A program made the translations under genes and the position numbers. A stretch of DNA of 45,629 nt, from NCBI GenBank assembly GCA_024401355.1, contig JAKSLF010000026.1, positions 1 to 45,629 on the forward strand, read 5' to 3'. How positions within the stretch are numbered: the stretch's first letter is position 1; every line of letters begins with the position of its first letter. This document shows positions 23,306-29,516 of the stretch, piece by piece. The notes beneath the pieces were generated by a model. That model did not search any database and was not told the DNA's origin. It saw only the letters and a list, made by a program, of their open reading frames with translations. The stretch comes from Bacteroidales bacterium. GTDB lineage: Bacteria > Bacteroidota > Bacteroidia > Bacteroidales > Marinilabiliaceae.

Positions 23306-23752
23306 TTATTCTTCTTCTCCGCCGTCAACTCCCATTTTACAGCCGCATACACATGTAGGCATACCCGGGTGCTCTTCAGCAGATTTCTTCGAGGTCTTAA
23401 GTTCAAAGCCACACTCTGGACAGAAATAGACTACGGTATTAGTCTTCTTTTCCTTTTCCTCTGAGTCCTTCTTTGCAGGCGTTGTGATGGCTACACCCGG
23501 CCACTCGCCATGAGCTGCAATAAGCTTCTCAAGAACACCATTCAACGTAGACTCCAGTATATCACTCATCTGATAGTCAGTCTTCTTATCAACAAAGCCA
23601 ACTTCCTCAGCTTTAAGTTTGAACTGCTTGGAATGACGAGAACTCATTGTCTCATACGCATGAATAAGCTCATGTGTTATAGCAGCCAAGATATGTATCG
23701 GCTCCTTGATAAGAGGTGAGATAAATACAGTAGGTGGGAAGAAGTCATCCAT
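23306..23752 (-). CDS. SprT-like zinc metalloprotein with a C-terminal zinc ribbon, probably N-terminally shortened
   Basis: A 148-residue protein. HELIHAYE at 27-34 is the zinc peptidase motif with a further His at 40 (MSSRHSKQF), as in SprT/Spartan-type proteins. The end has a zinc ribbon, CPECGFELK and CVCGCKMG. Whole family members have about 40-60 residues before the HExxH region; here it starts almost at the motif, and the frame upstream closes after a few codons, so the gene is probably cut at its 5' end. These proteins often occur in phages and mobile elements; the family digests DNA-protein crosslinks in the eukaryotic branch. The role here is not known. Confidence 0.7.
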   Translation of the reverse strand: MDDFFPPTVFISPLIKEPIHILAAITHELIHAYETMSSRHSKQFKLKAEEVGFVDKKTDYQMSDILESTLNGVLEKLIAAHGEWPGVAITTPAKKDSEEKEKKTNTVVYFCPECGFELKTSKKSAEEHPGMPTCVCGCKMGVDGGEEE

Positions 23753-23816
23753 ACTTACGTCTATTCCGTCTAGTTATATGGAAGACAAAAAAGAGTAATG
23801 TAACTATACAGACCTT

Positions 23817-23855
23817 GATGAGGACAGACAGAGCCCGATGAGGACGGATGAGGAC
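23817..23855. repeat. Three copies of GATGAGGAC at 20- and 10-base spacing
   Basis: GATGAGGAC occurs at 23817, 23837 and 23847, that is, on the same helical face. It lies 20 bases before the -7 element of the small-protein operon. A partial copy (GATGAGG) is near 23916. Spacing and location suit an operator. Confidence 0.7.
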
Positions 23856-23875
23856 AATGGTGGGGTGGGAAGTGG

Positions 23876-23884
23876 TAACTTTGC
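23876..23884 (+). promoter_or_regulatory. -7 element of the small-protein/smalltalk unit
   Basis: TAACTTTGC matches the consensus and lies 63 bases before the ATG at 23948. No TTG is seen about 20 bases upstream, where instead the GATGAGGAC repeats end, so expression may need an activator. Confidence 0.5.
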
Positions 23885-23947
23885 AATACCGAATCGGACA
23901 AAGGCCACGTCGCGATGAGGTGAAAGGAATTATTAACCCCAAAACAA

Positions 23948-24268
23948 ATGAAAGAAATGAAACTAGTACTTATCGACATGTTCAAGAGTGCCTCGGGCAA
24001 GGTGTGCCAGGACTCGGAATTCTACACGGCAACACGCAACGGCAAGACCTATACGGGTCGCATCTGCCACCCATCGAAGTCGGGCCCAACACCAGAACAG
24101 GCAGCCATGCGCGAGAAATTCAAGAAAGTGAGCGCCGATGTGATGATGATCATAAACTCGGGACCAGGCAACGACCTCTACGACTCGTACGCCTCGCAGT
24201 ATCACAATCATAAGCTGGAATATGCTACACTCCGTGGCTACATCTTTGCGGAATTGTGGAAGAAGTAA
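23948..24268 (+). CDS. Small island protein of unknown function
   Basis: A 106-residue protein with a second possible start at codon 4. It begins MKLVLIDMFKSASGK, followed by TATRNGKTYTGRICHPSKSG, then a helical half with AMREKFKKVSADVMMIINSG and KLEYATLRGYIFAELWKK. I do not recognise the family. It is basic and might bind nucleic acid. It occupies the place usually taken by a DNA-binding HU-like gene just upstream of the smalltalk gene in Bacteroides loci, which hints at a similar role, by position only. Confidence 0.7.
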   Translation: MKEMKLVLIDMFKSASGKVCQDSEFYTATRNGKTYTGRICHPSKSGPTPEQAAMREKFKKVSADVMMIINSGPGNDLYDSYASQYHNHKLEYATLRGYIFAELWKK

Positions 24269-24295
24269 AATTGTAACCCCCAAAAACCCCAAACC

Positions 24296-24439
24296 ATGAA
24301 GAAGGAAATAGTAAAGAAAGTGCTTAACATTATCGTGACAGTCATAACCTCGATATTGACGACCTTGGGCACCACATCATGCGTGGTAGACATCAAGCCC
24401 CCCAATCCAACACAGGTAGTGCCGATATATGCACAGTAG
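24296..24439 (+). CDS. Smalltalk-type micro-protein
   Basis: A 47-residue protein, MKKEIVKKVLNIIVTVITSI and on to LTTLGTTSC, then a polar tail VVDIKPPNPTQVVPIYAQ. It has the hallmark of the smalltalk family of Bacteroidetes: a basic start, one hydrophobic helix and a lipobox-like LGTTSC. The name reflects its frequent presence as a tiny gene; function is unknown. The tail is longer than in typical members of about 30-35 residues. It follows the small island protein by 27 bases. Confidence 0.8.
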   Translation: MKKEIVKKVLNIIVTVITSILTTLGTTSCVVDIKPPNPTQVVPIYAQ

Positions 24440-24482
24440 CTCCGTCGAGGGAGCAAGAGAGAAGATGAGAACAGGCAGAGCT

Positions 24483-24520
24483 GCGCAGGCGGCTTTGCCT
24501 TTTTTGCGTTTTTGCAAGCC
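24483..24520 (+). terminator. Weak terminator at the right end of the island
   Basis: GCGCA/TGCGT with an inner AGGC/GCCT pairing and short T-runs (TTTTTT, TTTTT). The stem is interrupted. The rest of 24440-24617 holds only this and the promoter-like element at 24586. Confidence 0.4.
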
Positions 24521-24585
24521 TCTTGTAATACGTTAATAATACGTAAACTGGGTGCTTGTTGGGTATCATGTGTGCTTTTTTTTTA

Positions 24586-24594
24586 TAAACTTGC
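24586..24594 (+). promoter_or_regulatory. Weak -7 element of the hydrogenase-like pair
   Basis: TAAACTTGC differs from TAnnTTTGC by one base and lies 23 bases before the ATG at 24618. The nearest TTG is 24 bases further up. Confidence 0.4.
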
Positions 24595-24617
24595 ACCTCA
24601 AATAGACTTTTATATAT

Positions 24618-26120
24618 ATGAAGGTAAAAAACGGTCAGTCGGTAGGCATAGATGAGATAGAGGTAGCGACATACGAGTCGTTCTATGCTGACGTGAACAA
24701 TTTGATAGAGCAGCAGCCATCGGCACATTGTGTAAATTACTTTGCGGTGCCACAGGATGGGGGAAAGTTTCAGCTCCTCTGCTGCATCGCCAATGATGAT
24801 GAGAAGATAATAGACGTGTTGTCAACAGTTGTCGAGAAGGATGCCAAGCTTCCGTCTCTGACAGCCATGCATCGTGCGTTTCATCCGTTTGAGCGTGAGA
24901 TGCATGAACTCTATGGACTCGACTTTGATGGTCATCCATGGCTGAAGCCTCTGCGCTTCCCACACGACAGAGCCAACAACGGTACGATCTATGACTATCC
25001 GTTTTTCAACATACAGAGCGAAGAGTTTCACAGGGTGGGTGTAGGTCCGATACATGCGGGCATCATCGAGCCTGGACATTTCCGCTTCATCTGCGAGGGT
25101 GAGAAGATTCATCACCTCGAAATACAGCTGGGATGGCAGCATAGAGGACTCGAGAACGTATTCCTGAAGAAAGATAACGTCTTGCAGAGGGCAACGCTAG
25201 CGGAGCAGATAGCAGGTGACACGGTAGTAGGACATAGCGTGGCATTTGCGCAGGCATACGAGTCGCTTGCCGGCATCGAAGTGGGCGAGAAGTTGTCGGT
25301 AGACCGAACCATAGCGTTGGAGCAGGAGCGCATCGCGATACATACGGGTGACCTTAGCGCGATCTGTACGGACATAGCCTATCAGCTTGGTAATGCCGTA
25401 TTTGGCAGACTTCGTACGCCTATGATCAACTACTTCCAGAAGTGGTGTGGCAACCGTTTTGCGAAGGGACTTATCCGTCCGGGCAAGACGAACTTCCCAT
25501 TCACACGTCAGCTGGCCGACGACTGGAAAGACACGATAGCAAAATATAAGCCTCACTTCATCGAGATGGCCGAGGAGATGTTTGACCTACCTTCGGTACT
25601 TTCGCGAATAGAGCGAACAGGTGTGGTGAGTGCGGAGACAGCCAAGAGTCTTGGCCTCGTCGGAATGCCTGCGAAGGCAGCAGGTGTAGCGCGTGACATT
25701 AGGGCTTCGCACCCATACGCAGCATACTCAAAAATAGATGTGAACCCAGTAGTCAAGAAGACTGGTGACGTATATGCACGAGCTCGTGTGCGCTATGAAG
25801 AAGTGCTTGCCTCGATAGAGAACATCGAGAAGCTCATAGGCATAGCAGACTGGAGCCAGGACAAGAGTGGCTATCAGCCGGTGATGGATGCGAAACTTGG
25901 TGCCAACCGCTTTGTTGTTTCGCTTACAGAAGGATGGCGTGGTGAGATATGCCATTGTGCCCTCACGGATGGGGAAGGCAAGATAAAGGCCTACAAGATA
26001 AAGGACCCTTCGATGCACAACTGGATGGGCTTGGCGTTGGCTGTGAGAAACAACGGTATATCGGACTTCCCAATATGCAACAAGAGTTTTGACTTGTCGT
26101 ATTGCGGACACGACCTTTAA
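24618..26120 (+). CDS. Group 4 hydrogenase/complex I-like large subunit (NuoC-NuoD fusion, HycE-like) without the N-terminal NiFe ligands
   Basis: A 500-residue fusion. Residues about 10-125 are NuoC-like (HPFEREMHELYGLDFDGHPW). Residues about 140-500 are NuoD/HycE-like (VGPIHAGIIEPGHFRFICEG, LEIQLGWQHRGLE). In working NiFe enzymes the stretch after that carries Cys-x-x-Cys (as in RVCGIC); here it reads LAEQIAGDTVVGHSVAFAQA with none. At the C-terminus DFPICNKSFDLSYCGHDL has Cys but not the canonical DPCxxC. It therefore resembles the energy-converting-hydrogenase-related (Ehr) group that lacks the NiFe centre, and it is unlikely to be a hydrogenase. The small subunit follows by 27 bases. Membrane subunits are not in this window. 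Function is unknown. Confidence 0.85.
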   Translation: MKVKNGQSVGIDEIEVATYESFYADVNNLIEQQPSAHCVNYFAVPQDGGKFQLLCCIANDDEKIIDVLSTVVEKDAKLPSLTAMHRAFHPFEREMHELYGLDFDGHPWLKPLRFPHDRANNGTIYDYPFFNIQSEEFHRVGVGPIHAGIIEPGHFRFICEGEKIHHLEIQLGWQHRGLENVFLKKDNVLQRATLAEQIAGDTVVGHSVAFAQAYESLAGIEVGEKLSVDRTIALEQERIAIHTGDLSAICTDIAYQLGNAVFGRLRTPMINYFQKWCGNRFAKGLIRPGKTNFPFTRQLADDWKDTIAKYKPHFIEMAEEMFDLPSVLSRIERTGVVSAETAKSLGLVGMPAKAAGVARDIRASHPYAAYSKIDVNPVVKKTGDVYARARVRYEEVLASIENIEKLIGIADWSQDKSGYQPVMDAKLGANRFVVSLTEGWRGEICHCALTDGEGKIKAYKIKDPSMHNWMGLALAVRNNGISDFPICNKSFDLSYCGHDL

Positions 26121-26147
26121 TTATTAAAGTAAAAAGACGAGGCTGAG

Positions 26148-26903
26148 ATGTTAGAAAGTTTAAAGATATGGCTTCATCAGGGCAAGCAGTATATACCTGA
26201 TGTAACAACGACAGACGTTCCGGGAGTGTTCCGTGGCCGTCCTGTTATTACCAACGCAGAAGTGGACGAAGAGGCTCTTGCCAAGATGTGTCCGATGGGT
26301 GCAATTGGTACGCATCCGATGACGATAGACCTGGGACGATGCTCGTTCTGTGGTGAATGTGCCTTTGCATGTCCGGAGAAAGTGAAATTCACAAAAGACT
26401 ATAAGCTGGCGTCCAACACACGCGAAGGACTTATCGTCAGGGCAGGAGAGGACAAGCCTATAGAGCTGGACGAGACTAAGATACGTCCGGAGATACGCAA
26501 GCTCTTCAGCAAGTCGATAAAGCTCAGACAGGTGTCGGCTGGTGGTGACGCGAGCTGCGAGATGGAGTTGAATGCCACGGGTAATGTCAACTTTGACATC
26601 GGACGTTTCGGTATAGACTTTGTTGCATCGCCTCGACATGCCGACGGCATCGTAGTGACGGGACCTATAAGTGAGAACATGGCAGCTCCGCTGGAAAACG
26701 CATACGACTGTACTCCAGACCCTAAAGTGCTGATACTGGTAGGCATGGATGCCATCAGCGGCGGACTCTTTGAAGATAGCGAAGCCGTCAACCGTAAGGT
26801 GCTAGACAAATATAAAGTAGACCTGTACGTGCCGGGCAACCCAACACACCCTTTGACATTCGTGAATGCGATGCTGAGCCTTTTAGGCAAGAAAAATCGA
26901 TAG
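26148..26903 (+). CDS. Ferredoxin-NuoB-like fusion (HycF/HycG-like) with most N2-cluster cysteines replaced
   Basis: A 251-residue protein. The N-terminal ferredoxin part has KMCPMGAIG and RCSFCGECAFACPEK at about 45-85, enough for a 4Fe-4S cluster. The C-terminal part (about 125-250) is NuoB/HycG-like: NFDIGRFGIDFVASPRHADG with VVTGPISENM is typical. Where the family has Cys-x-x-Cys-Glu, Gly-x-Cys-Ala and Pro-Gly-Cys-Pro, this has DASCEMEL, GMDAISGG and PGNPTHP. So three of four ligands of the proximal cluster are missing. Paired with the large subunit it may form a complex with no metal path to a NiFe site. It is probably co-transcribed with the large subunit, and a new promoter for the next gene lies 20 bases past its stop. 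Confidence 0.82.
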   Translation: MLESLKIWLHQGKQYIPDVTTTDVPGVFRGRPVITNAEVDEEALAKMCPMGAIGTHPMTIDLGRCSFCGECAFACPEKVKFTKDYKLASNTREGLIVRAGEDKPIELDETKIRPEIRKLFSKSIKLRQVSAGGDASCEMELNATGNVNFDIGRFGIDFVASPRHADGIVVTGPISENMAAPLENAYDCTPDPKVLILVGMDAISGGLFEDSEAVNRKVLDKYKVDLYVPGNPTHPLTFVNAMLSLLGKKNR

Positions 26904-26921
26904 AAGATTAAAAAGTTTTGC

Positions 26922-26930
26922 TACTTTTGC
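26922..26930 (+). promoter_or_regulatory. -7 element of the polyprenyl synthase gene
   Basis: TACTTTTGC is an exact match and sets the start at the ATG at 26951, since the ATG at 26918 lies upstream of it. Confidence 0.55.
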
Positions 26931-26950
26931 AGTCAAAAAGGAAAAATCGG

Positions 26951-27922
26951 ATGACACTCGACGACATAAAGAGACCTATAGAAAAGGAAATGGCAGACTT
27001 TGAGCCCTTCTTCAGGAAGAAGCTGAAGTCGCCAAACTCGTTGTTGTCGATCGTGACAAACTATCTCTTGCGCCGCAAGGGCAAGCAGATGCGTCCGATG
27101 CTTACATTCCTAGCGGCAAAAGCGACAGGCGAGATATCAGAGGCTACCTACGCTGCAGCGACACTCATCGAGCTATTGCATACAGCGACCCTTGTGCATG
27201 ACGACGTAGTAGACGAGACATATCAGAGACGAGGTCAGTTTAGCGTCAACGCGATATGGAACTCAAAGGTGGCCGTACTTGTTGGCGACTTTTTCCTTGC
27301 GAGAGGTCTGCAGATATCGCTCGAGACCAACCAGTATGATGTGTTGAGGATCGTCTCGGACGCCGTTAGTGAGATAAGCGAAGGTGAGCTTTTCCAGATA
27401 GAACATGCGAGAAAACTAGACATCACCGAAGAGACATACTTCGAAGTGATAAGGAAGAAGACGGCGACCCTCATAGCTGCATGTACGAAATCGGGTGCCC
27501 ACTCAACAAAGTCGTCGCCTGAGGTTGTAGAAGCCATGTACCAGTATGGCATGAACCTTGGCATCGCGTTCCAGATAAAAGACGACATATTTGACTTTGA
27601 GAAGAGCGACCTGCTAGGCAAGCCATCGGGCAACGACATAAAAGAGAGGAAGATCACCTTGCCGCTCATCTATGCTCTCTCTAATGCGGGCAAGAAAGAG
27701 GCATCGGAGATGATGAAGCTGATAAGCAAGCGCTATAAGGAAGACGAGACAGCCGCCAAGGCAACAGAATTTGTCATCGCGCATGGAGGCATAGAATATG
27801 CGAGGAAGAAGATGATGGAGTATGCGGAACAGTCGAAGAGATGTCTGGACATATTGCCGGATTCGGATGCGAAGAGTTCGCTTTGCGCGATAGTGGACTA
27901 CAACATGAGCAGGAAAAAGTAG
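26951..27922 (+). CDS. Polyprenyl diphosphate synthase (trans-isoprenyl, long chain)
   Basis: A 323-residue enzyme that joins isopentenyl diphosphate units head-to-tail, most likely making the octaprenyl or longer side chain of menaquinone. The two aspartate-rich motifs are LVHDDVVDE (about 82-89) and FQIKDDIFDFE (about 207-217). GKQMRPMLTFLAAKA is the usual Gly-Lys-x-x-Arg substrate site. Length suits the long-chain branch rather than farnesyl synthase. The start at 26951 (MTLDDIKRPI) is chosen because a promoter element overlies the earlier ATG at 26918. Chain length cannot be fixed from the residues before the first motif alone. Confidence 0.93.
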   Translation: MTLDDIKRPIEKEMADFEPFFRKKLKSPNSLLSIVTNYLLRRKGKQMRPMLTFLAAKATGEISEATYAAATLIELLHTATLVHDDVVDETYQRRGQFSVNAIWNSKVAVLVGDFFLARGLQISLETNQYDVLRIVSDAVSEISEGELFQIEHARKLDITEETYFEVIRKKTATLIAACTKSGAHSTKSSPEVVEAMYQYGMNLGIAFQIKDDIFDFEKSDLLGKPSGNDIKERKITLPLIYALSNAGKKEASEMMKLISKRYKEDETAAKATEFVIAHGGIEYARKKMMEYAEQSKRCLDILPDSDAKSSLCAIVDYNMSRKK

Positions 27923-27971
27923 GCTACAGAAATTAATATGATTCTTTTTCGCAACTTTTTCGGTCAATCGC

Positions 27972-28003
27972 TTGCATAATTCAAAATAACTTTCTACCTT
28001 TGC
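27972..28003 (+). promoter_or_regulatory. Promoter of tRNA-Asn
   Basis: TTG at 27972-27974, a 20-base spacer and TACCTTTGC at 27995-28003, 32 bases before the mature tRNA. Confidence 0.75.
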
Positions 28004-28035
28004 ACCGTCTTAGAAATAAGGCACGAACATAACAC

Positions 28036-28109
28036 TCTCCAGTGGCTCAGTTGGTTAGAGCGGCGGACTGTTAATCCGTAGGTCGTAGGTTCAAGTCCTA
28101 CCTGGAGAG
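28036..28109 (+). tRNA. tRNA-Asn (anticodon GTT)
   Basis: A 74-base tRNA. The acceptor arms TCTCCAG and CTGGAGA pair fully, with discriminator G. The D stem is GCTC/GAGC, the anticodon stem GCGGA/TCCGT with loop CTGTTAA gives GTT, and the T arm is GTAGG/CCTAC with TTCAAGT. No CCA is encoded. Confidence 0.97.
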
Positions 28110-28117
28110 CGAACTAA

Positions 28118-28147
28118 AAGCTTCATCAGAAATGGTGAGGCTTTTTT
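28118..28147 (+). terminator. Terminator after tRNA-Asn
   Basis: AAGCTTCATC and GGTGAGGCTT pair over 10 bases with two G-U, followed by TTTTT. Its tail overlaps the -33 element of the next promoter. Confidence 0.75.
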
Positions 28148-28177
28148 GTTTTCTATGCATATAATGACTATCTTTGC
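28146..28177 (+). promoter_or_regulatory. Promoter of the carbohydrate operon
   Basis: TTG at 28146-28148, a 20-base spacer and TATCTTTGC at 28169-28177, 34 bases before the ATG at 28212. Confidence 0.7.
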
Positions 28178-28211
28178 GAATAAACATTAAAGACATTAAA
28201 AAAAAATCTAC

Positions 28212-29498
28212 ATGAGAAAAGTACAGTTCTTACATCGTGGAATGTTGCTGATGGGTGCGATGGCGATAAGCCTTGTAGCGTCGGCACAGACTGCATTTGA
28301 AGAGATAAGCCAAAATCCAAACAAAGCGGGTGGCGTGTATTATGCCTATCCTGGACCGACAACAACGCAGACAGCAGCTCCGAAGGGATACAAGCCATTC
28401 TACATCAGCCACTATGGTCGTCATGGATCGCGATATCTGCTGAACGACAACGACTACAAGAGGACACTCGACATATTGCGCAAAGCCGACGAGGATAACG
28501 TGCTGACCGAAACAGGCAAGAGTGCCCTTGCCCGGATGGAGGAAGTGTGGAAAGAGGCAGAATTTCATGGTGACGAGCTTGCTCCGCTAGGCAAGCGCCA
28601 GCACAGGGGGATAGCCGAACGAATGTATAAAGCGTATCCGGAAGTATTCAAGGCGAAGGGACGGATAACAGCCCGTTCGACCACATCTATGCGAGTTGCC
28701 CTGAGTATGCTGGCCTTCTGCGAACGACTGAAGGAACTAGACCCGAAACTCAATATCGACTGGGAGACAAGCAGGAAGAACATGTCGTATCTCAATTATC
28801 ATACGAAGCGATATAATGACCTGAAGAAAGACCGCAACGGATGGGCCAAGAAGCACTTTGACTTTTCTGCACGCGGGATAAAGTCGGACCGATTTGTGTC
28901 GCAGCTGGTGTCGGACACATCATACTTCCGTCAGGCGAAAGTGTTCCCAGGAATGCTCATGAACGGTTTGTTTGACATCGCAGTCGACCTTCAGGACATG
29001 GAGACAGAAGTAACGTTGTACGACCTTTTTACCTCAGAAGAACTATATGAATGCTGGCGAAATGGCAACAGCTGGTTCTACCATTGTGACTCGGACAGTC
29101 CGCACAACCTGGGTACAGCCATAGAGAGCACACGACCTTTGCTGGCCAACATCGTCGAGCAGGCTGACCTGGCTATAGAGGGAAAGGGAGATGTGGCAAC
29201 ACTCCGCTTTGGACACGACGGCAACATAATTCCGCTGGCCGCAATAATGCAGCTCAAGGGATGTGACGCCCGAGAGGAAGACGTCTTCAAAGTGGACCAG
29301 GCATGGCACAACTATTACGTGTCGCCAATGGCAGCCAACATCCAGCTGATATTCTACAAGAACAAGAAGGGTGACGTAGTGGTGAAGTTCCTCCACAATG
29401 AGAATGAGACCTCGATACCGCTTGAAACCGACATGTTTCCATATTATCATTGGAAAGACGTCAGGGCGTTCTTCAAGAGCAAACTGGAGGAGAAATAA
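28212..29498 (+). CDS. Secreted histidine phosphatase (MINPP/phytase-like)
   Basis: A 428-residue exported phosphatase of the histidine acid branch, related to multiple inositol-polyphosphate phosphatases. The signal peptide MRKVQFLHRGMLLMGAMAIS and on to VASA is followed by ISHYGRHGSRYLL (RHG at 70-72, with the catalytic His71), and RFGHDGNIIPLAAIM (His-Asp at 335-336) is the acid-donor motif. The mammalian and many bacterial MINPPs have HAE instead of HD here. A role in releasing phosphate from inositol phosphates is likely but not proven; sugar phosphates are an alternative. It is the first gene of a plus-strand operon, 18 bases before the GH74-like gene. Confidence 0.88.
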   Translation: MRKVQFLHRGMLLMGAMAISLVASAQTAFEEISQNPNKAGGVYYAYPGPTTTQTAAPKGYKPFYISHYGRHGSRYLLNDNDYKRTLDILRKADEDNVLTETGKSALARMEEVWKEAEFHGDELAPLGKRQHRGIAERMYKAYPEVFKAKGRITARSTTSMRVALSMLAFCERLKELDPKLNIDWETSRKNMSYLNYHTKRYNDLKKDRNGWAKKHFDFSARGIKSDRFVSQLVSDTSYFRQAKVFPGMLMNGLFDIAVDLQDMETEVTLYDLFTSEELYECWRNGNSWFYHCDSDSPHNLGTAIESTRPLLANIVEQADLAIEGKGDVATLRFGHDGNIIPLAAIMQLKGCDAREEDVFKVDQAWHNYYVSPMAANIQLIFYKNKKGDVVVKFLHNENETSIPLETDMFPYYHWKDVRAFFKSKLEEK

Positions 29499-29516
29499 TC
29501 AAGAACAATATATAAT

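Noticed and set aside
24618-26903. Working formate hydrogenlyase or energy-converting hydrogenase.
   Set aside because: The NiFe and most proximal-cluster ligands are replaced, and no maturation protease site or membrane subunit genes are seen.
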